Positions 47,110-56,011 of a DNA stretch of 64,000 bases are shown piece after piece. Made by a program: the position numbers and the translations under genes. A model generated the notes under the pieces. That model made no database searches and had not been told where the DNA came from. It saw only the letters and a list, made by a program, of their open reading frames with translations. Location of the stretch: contig NZ_RWIR01000016.1 of assembly GCF_009764265.1 (NCBI RefSeq), positions 62,001 to 126,000 of the forward strand, written 5' to 3'. This DNA comes from Pseudomonas sp. PB101 (lineage in GTDB: Bacteria > Pseudomonadota > Gammaproteobacteria > Pseudomonadales > Pseudomonadaceae). Positions within the stretch are counted from its first letter, which is position 1; each line of letters begins with the position of its first letter.

Positions 47110-47397
47110 TTACTCCTGCGGGTCGAGATTATCCAGCGCCTGATTCACCGCCAACTCGCCCAGCATGATCACCTGCGCAATCCCCAGCATCGTGCTGCGT
47201 TGCGAGCCTTCCAGCAGTGCGGCGAAATCGCTGGCCATGACATTGGCCGAGGCGAGGGATTCGCAGGCATGGGCCAACAGGGTTTCGGTGTCGAGGCCGG
47301 GGGCGATGACGAATGTTCGGCTGGGTTTGCGCGCAGTGGTGTTGATGTGGGCGCAGAGGTGGTTGGAATCGGGAGGATCGGGGGTAACTTTCAACAT
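47110..47397 (-). CDS. DUF6124 (formerly DUF3077) family protein
   Basis: A 95-residue cytoplasmic protein of a family that is abundant and largely restricted to Pseudomonas. Family features are the MLKVTPDPPDS start, FVIAPGLDTETLLAHACESLASANVMASDFAALLEG and the C-terminal LGELAVNQALDNLD. Function unknown. GGAG lies 7 bases before the ATG. It is preceded by a long leader with strong hairpins. Confidence 0.85.
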   Translation of the reverse strand: MLKVTPDPPDSNHLCAHINTTARKPSRTFVIAPGLDTETLLAHACESLASANVMASDFAALLEGSQRSTMLGIAQVIMLGELAVNQALDNLDPQE

Positions 47398-47430
47398 TGA
47401 TGGAGCTCCGGGTGAGAAAAAGGGAGCCAT

Positions 47431-47620
47431 CACCCTCGCTACCAAACGAGGGTGGCGGCCATACGCAGGTTGGTAGACCGGTCACCAGGAACCCGGCGCG
47501 TCCGAAGATGCCCTGCGCATGGCCACCATATGAGCAGAGACAGAAACGACCCCTGCAAAGGGTGGCGCAATGCGCCGAGGTGAACACGGGCTACCAAACC
47601 CGATCACTGATGTTCAGTGA
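47431..47620 (-). ncRNA. Highly structured leader upstream of the DUF6124 gene (candidate cis-regulatory RNA)
   Basis: Read on the minus strand, about 190 bases contain in order: stem TCACTGA/TCAGTGA (47620-47604); stem CGGG/CCCG with loop TTTGGTAG (47602-47587); stem GGCGC/GCGCC (47576-47564); stem ACCC/GGGT (47563-47549); a 13-pair stem with one G-U (47524-47512 with 47469-47457); and perfect 8-pair stem CACCCTCG/CGAGGGTG (47454-47431), again with loop TTTGGTAG. The 13-pair arm encloses CTACCAA (47476-47470), complementary to seven bases of both loops. The last hairpin ends 33 bases before the start codon. Confidence 0.6.
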
Positions 47621-47760
47621 CGCGGAAACGATAGAAGCCGCCCCCCAGGCGCACAAGCCGGCGGATTCTGGCGTAGTCGTAGGCCGCTACGCAAGAATGC
47701 GTAGGTTTCGACTGTAAGGAGATGTCGTTCGAGCGGAAGATTTCATTGCACCGACTGGCC

Positions 47761-47893
47761 CCATCGCGGGCAAGCCCGCTCCCACAGATCTTTGTAGGAG
47801 CGAGCTTGCTCGCGATGAACGCAAAGGCACCGCGCTAAATCAGAAAGCACGCGTCATCGTTAACGACCATCGCGAGCAAGCTCGCTCCTACAG
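47761..47893. repeat. REP cluster: one GGGC-type REP plus a GTAGGAGCGAGC-type REPIN
   Basis: A left palindrome of the GTGGGAGCGGGCTTGCCCGC type (47761-47788, inverted) is followed four bases later by a complete GTAGGAGCGAGCTTGCTCGC REPIN ending at 47893. The interior has CGTCATCGTTAACGACC. Confidence 0.88.
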
Positions 47894-47908
47894 CAGTTGC
47901 ACCCGGTC

Positions 47909-48964
47909 TTACTGAATTTCTTCAGGCTTGACGATCACCCAGTTCTTGTCGGCAGTCACCGTCAACCCTTCCTTGGCCTGGGCCGCGGCGTTCTTGGCCA
48001 TCATGCCCTGGATCTGGGTCATGTACTTGTCCTTGCGGTTGACCCACAGGTGGATGCCGCCCTTGGCCACGTCAACACTGTGGAACAGCATGTAGCCGTC
48101 GCTGGTCGGAGTGTCGCCGCCGACCAGCACCGGTTTTTTCCACTCGTCGATGTAGGTCAGGATCGCCGCCTGTTTGCCGGCCATCCAGGTTGCCGGGGTC
48201 CACAGGTACGGGGTCAGTTCGAGGCCGAGGTTGGCCTTCTCGTCATATTTGCCGGCGGTGATCTGCTTGCGCGCGGTGGTCAACTCGCCAGTCTTCTGGT
48301 CCTTGAGCAACAGCGACACACCGATCACGTTCTGCGGTTTGACGTTGTAGCCGTACTTCGGATCGGCCGCGACCATGCGCACCAGTTCTTCGGAGGCGGC
48401 GGTCATCACGTAGACCTCGATGCCGTTCTCCATCAGTTTGTTGTACAGCTCTTGCTGGCCGGTGAAGATTTTCGGCGGGTTGACGTCGAGTTTCTTGACC
48501 ACGTCGCCTTCGTAATAAGTGGCCGGTACCGGTTTGCCGGAGGCCATCAGTTCATCGACGTAGCCCTTGAGTTCCTTGAGCGTGAAGCCGGAGAACACCT
48601 GGGCGACCCATGGGTAGCAGACCATGTCGTCGAGTTCGCAGAGGCGGTAGTAGTAGCTGAACAGGCTTTCCTTGTGATCGGCAGTGTCTTTGAACGGCAT
48701 CAGCTTCAGGGAGGGATCGAGCTTGTCGCGCGTGATCAGGCCCTTGTTCTCCATGAACGGCAGCAACGACTCTTCAAGGTCGTAGCGGTAACTGGTGTTG
48801 TCCATGTCGAACACCGCGTAGTTACCCTTGTTGGCGTTGGCGGCGATCATCGCGTCCAGCGCCTTGGCCTGATCGGCCGGCCAGTGTTTCAGATCCGTCG
48901 CGAGTACCTGGCCGGCGAGGCCGAGGCAAATCGCTGCAGCCAGAAATTTCGGTGCGAACTTCAT
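47909..48964 (-). CDS. pchP: Secreted phosphorylcholine phosphatase (HAD superfamily)
   Basis: A 351-residue exported HAD phosphatase that releases choline from phosphorylcholine in the periplasm. Signal peptide about 1-22 (ending VLA). Catalytic motif I is FDMDNTSYRYDLE with D53 and D55; motif II is VMTAAS; motif III/IV VGGDTPTSDG. This matches P. aeruginosa PchP (PA5292). The ATG at 48964 has GGGAG at 8 bases; an ATG two codons upstream is too close to the ribosome site. It would feed choline to glycine-betaine catabolism. Confidence 0.9.
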   Translation of the reverse strand: MKFAPKFLAAAICLGLAGQVLATDLKHWPADQAKALDAMIAANANKGNYAVFDMDNTSYRYDLEESLLPFMENKGLITRDKLDPSLKLMPFKDTADHKESLFSYYYRLCELDDMVCYPWVAQVFSGFTLKELKGYVDELMASGKPVPATYYEGDVVKKLDVNPPKIFTGQQELYNKLMENGIEVYVMTAASEELVRMVAADPKYGYNVKPQNVIGVSLLLKDQKTGELTTARKQITAGKYDEKANLGLELTPYLWTPATWMAGKQAAILTYIDEWKKPVLVGGDTPTSDGYMLFHSVDVAKGGIHLWVNRKDKYMTQIQGMMAKNAAAQAKEGLTVTADKNWVIVKPEEIQ

Positions 48965-49205
48965 GTGCATATCTCCCTGAATGAAAGACATCGACGCTAA
49001 CAAATAAGTGTGACAGTCCCCGTCTGTCAGCGACCGCCCACGTCCCTTTCGCGTCAGTTGCATTTCTGACAGCGACATCCGCTTATTCCAAAAACGACAG
49101 TCACCATACGTTTTTGATATTAATTCATTAGTTTTCAAGCTGTTAGGCTTGCCGGTTCGCAGCTGCCCCGGAAGGTGGCTGGCACAAGTCTCACTCGGAG
49201 TTCTC

Positions 49206-50597
49206 ATGAATCTGCCGCTGATCCTCAATCTGCTGGTGTTCCTCGCCCTGCTCTTCGGCTTGGCGCAATCCCGCCAAACCAACTGGAGCCTGGCGAAAAA
49301 AGTCCTGCTCGCTCTGGTGCTGGGCGTGGCGTTCGGTGTGGCGTTGCACACTGTCTATGGTGCCGGCAACCCGGTATTGAAAGCCTCGATCGGCTGGTTC
49401 GATCTGGTGGGCAACGGTTATGTGCAGCTGCTGCAGATGATCGTGATCCCGCTGGTGTTCGCCTCGATTCTCAGCGCCGTGGCCCGCCTGCACAACGCCT
49501 CGTCCTTGGGCAAGATCAGTTTCCTGACCATCGGCACGCTGCTGTTCACCACCGCCATCGCGGCGCTGATCGGCATCGGCCTGACCAACCTGTTCGGCCT
49601 GACCGCCGAAGGCCTGGTGGCCGGCACCCAGGAAATGGCGCGCCTGCAAACCATCCAGACCGACTACGCCGGCAAGGTCGCCGACCTGAATGTGCCGCAG
49701 CTGTTGCTGTCGTTCATTCCGCAAAATCCGTTCGCCGATCTGGCGCGGGCCAAGCCGACGTCGATCATCAGCGTGGTGATTTTCGCCGCGTTCCTGGGTG
49801 TCGCCGCGCTGCAACTGCTCAAGGATGACGCCGAGAAAGGTCAGAAAGTGATCAACGCCATCGACACCCTGCAAGCCTGGGTGATGCGCCTGGTGCGCCT
49901 GGTGATGAAGCTGACCCCGTACGGCGTGCTGGCGCTGATGACCAAGGTGGTCGCCGGTTCCAACCTGCAAGACATCATCAAGCTCGGCAGTTTCGTGGTG
50001 GTGTCCTACATCGGCCTGGGCCTGATGTTTGTAGTCCACGGCGTGCTGGTGTCGGCCGCCGGGATCAACCCACTGCGTTTCTTCCGCAAGATCTGGCCGG
50101 TGCTGACGTTTGCCTTCACCAGCCGCTCCAGCGCTGCAACGATCCCGTTGAGCATCGAGGCGCAGACCAGTCGCCTGGGCATCCCGCAGTCGATTGCCAG
50201 TTTCGCTGCGTCGTTTGGCGCAACCATTGGCCAGAACGGTTGTGCCGGCCTGTACCCGGCGATGTTGGCGGTGATGGTGGCGCCGACCGTGGGCATCAAT
50301 CCGTTGGACCCGTTGTGGATCGCGACGCTGGTGGCGATTGTCACGCTGAGTTCGGCCGGTGTGGCCGGGGTTGGTGGCGGCGCGACCTTTGCCGCATTGA
50401 TCGTGTTGCCGGCGATGGGCTTGCCGGTGTCACTGGTGGCGTTGCTGATTTCGGTCGAGCCGCTGATCGATATGGGGCGTACGGCGTTGAACGTCAGTGG
50501 TTCGATGACGGCGGGGGCGATTACCAGCCAGGTGATGCAGCAGACTGATAAAGAGTTGCTGGATGCGGATGAGCATTCGGAGTTGGCTCACGCTTAA
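49206..50597 (+). CDS. tcyP: L-cystine symporter TcyP/YdjN type (dicarboxylate/amino acid:cation symporter)
   Basis: A 463-residue membrane transporter of the DAACS family. The sodium/substrate motif regions [29 protein letters not shown] and [17 protein letters not shown] are intact. Length equals E. coli TcyP (YdjN), which imports cystine with low affinity. Divergent from pchP across 241 bases that must hold both promoters. Confidence 0.85.
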   Translation: MNLPLILNLLVFLALLFGLAQSRQTNWSLAKKVLLALVLGVAFGVALHTVYGAGNPVLKASIGWFDLVGNGYVQLLQMIVIPLVFASILSAVARLHNASSLGKISFLTIGTLLFTTAIAALIGIGLTNLFGLTAEGLVAGTQEMARLQTIQTDYAGKVADLNVPQLLLSFIPQNPFADLARAKPTSIISVVIFAAFLGVAALQLLKDDAEKGQKVINAIDTLQAWVMRLVRLVMKLTPYGVLALMTKVVAGSNLQDIIKLGSFVVVSYIGLGLMFVVHGVLVSAAGINPLRFFRKIWPVLTFAFTSRSSAATIPLSIEAQTSRLGIPQSIASFAASFGATIGQNGCAGLYPAMLAVMVAPTVGINPLDPLWIATLVAIVTLSSAGVAGVGGGATFAALIVLPAMGLPVSLVALLISVEPLIDMGRTALNVSGSMTAGAITSQVMQQTDKELLDADEHSELAHA

Positions 50598-50614
50598 GTA
50601 GCGTCAGTCAGACC

Positions 50615-50710
50615 GCTATCGCTGGCAAGCCAGCTCCCACAGGAATTGCGGTGTAGCACATAGTGTGTGAACACAACAGAAACTTGTGGGAGCGGGCTTG
50701 CCCGCGATGC
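50615..50710. repeat. Mosaic REPIN between tcyP and folA
   Basis: The left palindrome is GCTGGCAAGCCAGCTCCCAC (CTGGCTTGCCAG type), the right is GTGGGAGCGGGCTTGCCCGC type. The two inverted arms thus belong to different palindrome classes. Confidence 0.85.
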
Positions 50711-50712
50711 TT

Positions 50713-51225
50713 TTAAGCTTTTTCCCAGACTTCGAAGTTGTATGCGGGCTTGTCATCCACCGCTGGATTTTCGATGTTTGAAACCAGTTTCCACTGGTTC
50801 AAATCAAACTCCGGAAACCACGCATCCCCTTCCGGGCTCAGCGCCACACGGGTCAGGTACAGGCGATCAGCCTGCGCCAACCCTTGCGCATACAACTGCG
50901 CCCCGCCAATCAGCATCAGCTCATCGACGCCCTGTTCCTTCGCCCATGCTTCGGCGCGAACCACCGCTGCTTCCAGCGATGGATAAACCTCCGCACCTTC
51001 GAGCACCAGATCCGCCTGCCGGCTGACCACGATGTTCAAACGCCCCGGCAACGGTCGACCGAGGGAATCCCAGGTCTTGCGCCCCATGATGATCGGCTTG
51101 CCGAGGGTCGTGGCCTTGAAGTATTTGAAGTCCCCCGGCAGGTGCCAGGGCATGCTGTTGTCGACGCCGATCACGCGGTTTTCACCGAGGGCTGCGATCA
51201 GGCTGAGGGGGAGTGATTTAGTCAT
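50713..51225 (-). CDS. folA: Dihydrofolate reductase
   Basis: A 170-residue enzyme reducing dihydrofolate with NADPH. Active-site segment GVDNSMPWHLPGDFKYFK (acid D in the loop after PW), NADPH motifs IIMGRKTWDSLGRPLPGR and MLIGGAQLY are present. The start MTKSLPLSLIAALGENRVIG at 51225 suits the family. Pairs functionally with thyA at the window end. Confidence 0.95.
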   Translation of the reverse strand: MTKSLPLSLIAALGENRVIGVDNSMPWHLPGDFKYFKATTLGKPIIMGRKTWDSLGRPLPGRLNIVVSRQADLVLEGAEVYPSLEAAVVRAEAWAKEQGVDELMLIGGAQLYAQGLAQADRLYLTRVALSPEGDAWFPEFDLNQWKLVSNIENPAVDDKPAYNFEVWEKA

Positions 51226-51310
51226 GCCGGCGAGGATACCAGAGCCGTGCTTTCGCCGATAAGCGCCACAGCGGTTATGCTCACAGCTCAATTAAGCGAC
51301 GGGATGCCGC

Positions 51311-52681
51311 GTGACTGAACTCAATACCCTCTGGCTGACAGAATCCATCCGCCTGCGCGAAGAGCACGCAGGCCCTTTGGAAGACCTTGAAGCCAACCGA
51401 CTGGCCCGCAGCGCCGGCGGCGATTTGCCGTCGCGCATTCAACGCCGGGCCCTGTGGCTGGCTGAACGCGATGGCCTGGCTACGGCCCTCAAGCACTGGC
51501 TGCAAGGCGCACGACTGGCGCTGATCGTCATGGCGCTGCTGGCGGTGATCAGCGGCGCCGGCCTGGCCTTTGCGGCAATGGGTGACGGCCTGCACCCGGT
51601 GAATGTGTTCTGGGCTTTGGGCAGCCTGCTCGGGCTGAATCTGATCCTGCTGCTGAGCTGGGCCCTGGGGCTGGTGTTTGCCGGCGAACACGGCGCCAGT
51701 CTCGGGCGCCTGTGGCTGTGGCTCAGCGAAAAACTCGCCCGGGATGCCAAAGCCGCGCAGCTGGCCCCGGCTCTGCTGCTGTTGCTGCAACGCCATAAAC
51801 TCAATCGCTGGGCCATCGGTGTGCTGGTCAACAGCCTGTGGTTGCTGGCGATGCTCAGCGCGCTGGTGATCCTGCTGACGTTGATGGCGACCCGTCGCTA
51901 CGGCTTCGTCTGGGAAACCACGATCCTCAGTGCCGACACCTTTATCGCCGTCACTCAAGCGCTGGGTGCGCTCCCGGCCCTGCTCGGTTTCGGCGTGCCG
52001 ACCGAGGAAATGATCCGTGCCAGTGGCGATGCCGCACTGAACATCGAAAGCGCGCGTCAGGCCTGGGCCGCATGGCTGGTGGGGGTGCTGCTGGTCTACG
52101 GCGTATTGCCGCGCCTGCTGCTCGCGCTGTTTTGCCTGTGGCGCTGGAAGACCGGGCAAACAGCGCTGCGTCTGGATTTGAACCTGCCCGGCTACGCGCA
52201 ACTGCGCGAACGCTTGATGCCCACCAGCGAGCGACTCGGTGTCAGCGATGAGGCACCGGCGCAACTGCATCGCGTGGAAAGCGGCGTGACTGAACAGCAA
52301 AGCGACGGCGCGCTGTTGGTCGCCATCGAACTGGACGAGCAGCGCCCGTGGCCACCGCCATTGCCGAAAAACGTCAGCGACGCCGGCATCCTCGACAGCC
52401 GCGAGTCGCGGCACAAACTCCTCGAACAGCTGAGCCGTTTTCCTCCGGCGCGCCTGGCCATCGCCTGCGATCCACGACGCTCGCCGGATCGCGGCAGCCT
52501 GGCCTTGATTGCCGAACTGGCCCGCAGCGCCAGCGCCACCCGCGTGTGGTTGTTGCAGGCACCCCCCGGTGAAGCGCTGGACGCCGAACGCCTGGGCGAC
52601 TGGCACGTGGCGTTGCAACAGCTTGAGTTGCCGTTTGCCGATTGCGCGCCGCTGAACTGGCTGGAGACGGGTCATGACTGA
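51311..52681 (+). CDS. DUF2868 membrane protein
   Basis: A 456-residue inner-membrane protein with about five helices between residues 70 and 280 and a cytoplasmic C-terminal domain from about 290. It belongs to DUF2868, without known function. The start is a GTG at 51311 preceded by GCGACGGGATG. It overlaps by eight bases with the DUF3482 GTPase gene, a conserved pair, so the GTPase may act on this membrane protein (inference). Confidence 0.85.
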   Translation: MTELNTLWLTESIRLREEHAGPLEDLEANRLARSAGGDLPSRIQRRALWLAERDGLATALKHWLQGARLALIVMALLAVISGAGLAFAAMGDGLHPVNVFWALGSLLGLNLILLLSWALGLVFAGEHGASLGRLWLWLSEKLARDAKAAQLAPALLLLLQRHKLNRWAIGVLVNSLWLLAMLSALVILLTLMATRRYGFVWETTILSADTFIAVTQALGALPALLGFGVPTEEMIRASGDAALNIESARQAWAAWLVGVLLVYGVLPRLLLALFCLWRWKTGQTALRLDLNLPGYAQLRERLMPTSERLGVSDEAPAQLHRVESGVTEQQSDGALLVAIELDEQRPWPPPLPKNVSDAGILDSRESRHKLLEQLSRFPPARLAIACDPRRSPDRGSLALIAELARSASATRVWLLQAPPGEALDAERLGDWHVALQQLELPFADCAPLNWLETGHD

Positions 52682-54050
52682 TACCCACAAGCAGCCCCTG
52701 AAACTCGCCGTCGTCGGCCACACCAACGTCGGCAAGACCTCGTTGCTGCGCACCCTGACCCGCGATGTCGGCTTCGGTGAAGTGTCCCATCGCCCCAGCA
52801 CCACGCGGCATGTCGAGGGCGCTCGGTTGTCGGTGGACGGCGAGCCGCTACTAGAACTCTACGACACACCCGGCCTGGAAGACGCCATCGCCCTGCTCGA
52901 TTACCTCGAACGCCTGGAACGCCCGGGCGAGCGCCTCGACGGCCCGGCCCGCCTGGCGCGCTTCCTCGATGGCAGCGAAGCCCGGCAACGCTTCGAACAG
53001 GAAGCCAAGGTGCTGCGCCAGTTGCTGGCGTCGGACGCCGGGCTCTATGTGATCGACGCCCGGGAGCCGGTGCTGGCCAAGTATCGCGACGAGCTGGAAG
53101 TGCTGGCCAGTTGCGGCAAACCCTTGCTGCCGGTACTGAACTTCGTCAGCAGCGCCAACCACCGCGAGCCGGCCTGGCGGGAAGCGCTGGCGCGGCTAGG
53201 CTTGCATGCCCTGGTGCGCTTCGACAGCGTCGCGCCGCCGGAGGATGGCGAGCGTCGACTCTACGAAAGCCTCGCCCTGCTGCTGGAGTCTGCCCGGCCG
53301 CAACTGGAACGCCTGATCGCCGATCAGCAAGCCCAGCGCCTGGCTCGCCAGCAAAGCGCAGCGCGATTGATTGCCGAGTTGCTGATCGATTGTGCGGCTT
53401 GTCGGCGCAGCGTGGTCAGTGAGGCCGAACGGGAACAACAGGCGATCAGCGAACTGCGCAAAGCCGTACGTCAGCGTGAGCAGCGTTGCGTCGAGTCCCT
53501 GCTCAAGCTCTACGCCTTCCGCCCACAGGATGCCGCGGCCAGTGATTTGCCGCTGCTCGACGGTCGTTGGGGCGACGACTTGTTCAATCCGGAAACCCTG
53601 AAGCAACTGGGTGTGCGGGTCGGTGGCGGAATCGCTGCCGGCGCGGCCGCCGGGGCCGGGGTCGATTTGCTGGTGGGTGGCATCACCTTGGGCGCAGCGG
53701 CATTGGCCGGAGCGATTGCCGGAGGCGCCCTGCAAACCGCACGCAGCTATGGCGGTCGCTTGCTGGGCAAGATCAAGGGCCAGCGCGAACTGACGGTGGA
53801 TGACAACGTGTTGCGCCTGTTGGCGCTGCGCCAGCGCCAATTGCTGCAAGCGCTCAATGCCCGTGGGCACGCGGCGATGGACAGCATTCAGGTGGCAGCG
53901 CCCCAGGACAAGAGCTGGCGCGAAGGCAAATTGCCCGAGGCGCTGAACAAGGCGCGGGCGCATCCGCAGTGGTCGTCGCTCAATCCGCATCCGAAGTTGA
54001 ATCAGGCGGAGCGGCAGGATCAGGTTGAGGCACTGGCAAGAGATTTATAG
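52674..54050 (+). CDS. DUF3482 GTPase
   Basis: A 458-residue protein with an Era/TrmE-type GTPase domain (P-loop GHTNVGKTS at 15-23, G2 Thr in STTRHVEG, G3 DTPG at about 65) and a C-terminal DUF3482 region. That region has a central Gly/Ala-rich hydrophobic segment (GGGIAAGAAAGAGVDLLVGG) that may insert in membranes. The role is unknown. It forms an overlapping pair with the DUF2868 membrane protein. Confidence 0.87.
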   Translation: MTDTHKQPLKLAVVGHTNVGKTSLLRTLTRDVGFGEVSHRPSTTRHVEGARLSVDGEPLLELYDTPGLEDAIALLDYLERLERPGERLDGPARLARFLDGSEARQRFEQEAKVLRQLLASDAGLYVIDAREPVLAKYRDELEVLASCGKPLLPVLNFVSSANHREPAWREALARLGLHALVRFDSVAPPEDGERRLYESLALLLESARPQLERLIADQQAQRLARQQSAARLIAELLIDCAACRRSVVSEAEREQQAISELRKAVRQREQRCVESLLKLYAFRPQDAAASDLPLLDGRWGDDLFNPETLKQLGVRVGGGIAAGAAAGAGVDLLVGGITLGAAALAGAIAGGALQTARSYGGRLLGKIKGQRELTVDDNVLRLLALRQRQLLQALNARGHAAMDSIQVAAPQDKSWREGKLPEALNKARAHPQWSSLNPHPKLNQAERQDQVEALARDL

Positions 54051-54063
54051 GGGCTGAGCCGGC

Positions 54064-54159
54064 GCCATCGCGGGCAAGCCCGCTCCCACAGGTTTTCTGG
54101 TGTACACAAGATCTGTGTCACCACTGATCCTTGTGGGAGCGGGCTTGCCCGCGATGGCC
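54064..54159. repeat. REPIN between DUF3482 gene and the phosphonate locus
   Basis: Perfect inverted pair of GTGGGAGCGGGCTTGCCCGC palindromes between convergent genes. Confidence 0.92.
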
Positions 54160-54177
54160 GCGCCTCGATTCAAAGGT

Positions 54178-54735
54178 TCACGCCGCCAACAGGCGCGACG
54201 CCTTGTCCTTCAACACCGCCAGATCAATCACCGGCACATGCATCTCTTTCGCCAGTTCATCCCACTGACGCATGCGCAAGCTCACGGCACACAGCGGGTC
54301 CTGCTCGAACGCCTCGGCCTCTGCAGCCGTCATCACCCCGCCCTGATATTCCAGGGTCCGGCGACTGGCTTCGCTCAGGCGATCATAGTATCCCGCCTCC
54401 TTGAGCGTCAGATAACGCTTGGCCTGCACGTGGTATTCGACCAGCCGCGCCATGCGCTCGCTGAATCCGGCGCGGCGTAAATAGTCAGCGCCGAGCCGCT
54501 CATGGCTGACTACGCCGTAGCCGCCCATGTTCTCGGCACTCTCGGCGCAGATGTGCCCGATGTCGTGAAAGAACGCTGCCAGCACCACTTCATCGTCGAA
54601 GCCTTCGGCCATGGCCAATTGCGCAGCCTGGGACATGTGCTCAATCTGCGACACCGGCTCGCCGATGTAGTCGCTGTCACCAAAGCGCTCGTACAGAGCG
54701 AACACTTCGGCGATCACTTGCTCTTTACGCTCCAT
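54178..54735 (-). CDS. PhnZ-family HD-domain mixed-valent di-iron oxygenase (phosphonate C-P cleavage)
   Basis: A 185-residue HD protein. The six metal ligands I expect from PhnZ are all at matching places: H33, H57, D58, H78, H102, D159 (PhnZ: H34, H58, D59, H80, H104, D161, from memory). The gating Tyr-Glu pair is present as Y23/E26 in DYIGE, and substrate-binding K106 is in AKRYL; SRRTLEYQGG also matches. PhnZ oxidises 1-hydroxy-2-aminoethylphosphonate to glycine and phosphate using O2. The start overlaps the FAD oxidoreductase stop by one base. It is last in the phosphonate transport operon; the exact substrate here is not proven. Confidence 0.85.
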   Translation of the reverse strand: MERKEQVIAEVFALYERFGDSDYIGEPVSQIEHMSQAAQLAMAEGFDDEVVLAAFFHDIGHICAESAENMGGYGVVSHERLGADYLRRAGFSERMARLVEYHVQAKRYLTLKEAGYYDRLSEASRRTLEYQGGVMTAAEAEAFEQDPLCAVSLRMRQWDELAKEMHVPVIDLAVLKDKASRLLAA

Positions 54736-55868
54736 CAGATTTCTCCCAATACCGTGGCAACGTTGCGTTCGGCCATGGCCGGCCCGACGCTCATACCGAC
54801 ACCGGAGTGCATCAACGCCACGCCCAGGCCTTTTTCCGGGCGCAGGAACGAGAAGGGTCCCGGCCCCCGTGAACCATAGACGCCCTGCCAGCGTTCGACC
54901 ACCTGCACCTTGCAGCCCAGCGTCTGCTCGGCCAGTTCGATCATCCAGTCATCGACCTGTTCGGCATTGAAGGGCGAGGGATCGCTGCCGTAATGGTGCG
55001 AATCGCCGATGATCAACTCGCCATGGGGCGTCGGACTGATCAGCAGGTGAATGCCGTTTTCGTGCAGATGCGGCGCGTATTGCAGAATTTCCGCCTGCAC
55101 CGCCGCAGCCTCCGGCAAATCGGCGAAGGCGCCGTAGTGCACGCAACTCAACCCGGTGAGCAACGCGTGTTGCAAGTTGAGGTTGATCTGCGGTCGGGCG
55201 CGGAGCATTTGCAGGCGGCAGATTTGCGGGTCGAGCTCGGCGATTTGCGCGGCCAGCAAGGTCTGATAATCGTGGCCGGAGCAGACGATGATCTGCTCGG
55301 CACTGAAGCTGCCGGCCGTGCTGTACAAGCGGCCCGGCTCGATATCACGCACCAGGGTGGAGAAGTGAAACTCGACGCCCAGGTCGCGGCGCAGGAAGTC
55401 GATCAACGCCGGAATCGCTTCGCGTGAGTACAGTTGTTGGTCGTCCATGCCGTGCAACGCTGCGCGGTGATGGCGGAACTGGCCGCCGTACAAATCGCGC
55501 AAGGCGGCACCGCGCAACAGGTCGACACGGTAACCGTGCTCCACCGCGCGGCCGTCGCAGAAGGCTTCCAGCAATTGCTCTTCGGCCTCGGTGCGGGCGA
55601 ACAGGTACGAGCCATTGCGCTTGAGTTGCAGGCCTGCGAGCTGTGCCCAATCGCCCCAGATTGCGCGGCTGGCGCGGGCCAGTTCGAGCATCGGTCCCGG
55701 TGGTTGGCCGGTGACCAGTGCCTGGCCGAAGTTACGCACCGAAGCGCCGACAGGCGTTTCGCTGCGCTCGAATACCCTGACCTTCAGACCGCGTTTGGCG
55801 GCGGCATAGGCGTGGGACAAGCCCAGGATGCCGGCGCCGACGATCAGCATGTCGTTGTGTTGTGTCAT
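54735..55868 (-). CDS. Phosphonate-associated FAD-dependent oxidoreductase (DAO family, TIGR03364 type)
   Basis: A 377-residue flavoprotein of the D-amino-acid-oxidase fold. The FAD site is GAGILGLSHAYAAAKRG at residues 11-27, and C-terminal GVYGSRGPGPFS and GLGVALMHSGVGMS belong to the flavin/substrate side. This subgroup is seen next to phosphonate genes; related enzymes oxidise N-methylated or free aminoethylphosphonate-type amines. Coupled translation with the PhnZ-like gene implies sequential reactions (inference). Confidence 0.8.
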   Translation of the reverse strand: MTQHNDMLIVGAGILGLSHAYAAAKRGLKVRVFERSETPVGASVRNFGQALVTGQPPGPMLELARASRAIWGDWAQLAGLQLKRNGSYLFARTEAEEQLLEAFCDGRAVEHGYRVDLLRGAALRDLYGGQFRHHRAALHGMDDQQLYSREAIPALIDFLRRDLGVEFHFSTLVRDIEPGRLYSTAGSFSAEQIIVCSGHDYQTLLAAQIAELDPQICRLQMLRARPQINLNLQHALLTGLSCVHYGAFADLPEAAAVQAEILQYAPHLHENGIHLLISPTPHGELIIGDSHHYGSDPSPFNAEQVDDWMIELAEQTLGCKVQVVERWQGVYGSRGPGPFSFLRPEKGLGVALMHSGVGMSVGPAMAERNVATVLGEI

Positions 55869-55893
55869 CTAGAGGTGCTCTGAATGAGAGACC

Positions 55894-55988
55894 GCTATCG
55901 CGGGCAAGCCCGCTCCCACAGGTTTCGAGGTGTTCACAAAATCTGCATTCACCATAGATCCCTGTGGGAGCTGGCTTGCCAGCGATGA
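55894..55988. repeat. Mosaic REPIN inside the phosphonate operon
   Basis: Left palindrome of GTGGGAGCGGGCTTGCCCGC type (inverted), right palindrome of GTGGGAGCTGGCTTGCCAGC type. It fills most of the 143-base gap between the binding-protein gene and the FAD oxidoreductase gene. Confidence 0.87.
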
Positions 55989-56011
55989 GGCCCTGTCAGC
56001 CGATGAAAATC

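Noticed and set aside
47129..47587. A 152-codon minus-strand frame overlapping the DUF6124 gene and its leader
   Set aside because: Out of frame with the DUF6124 protein and running through the hairpins; I think such frames in this repeat are often annotated by mistake. The structured leader explains the sequence better.
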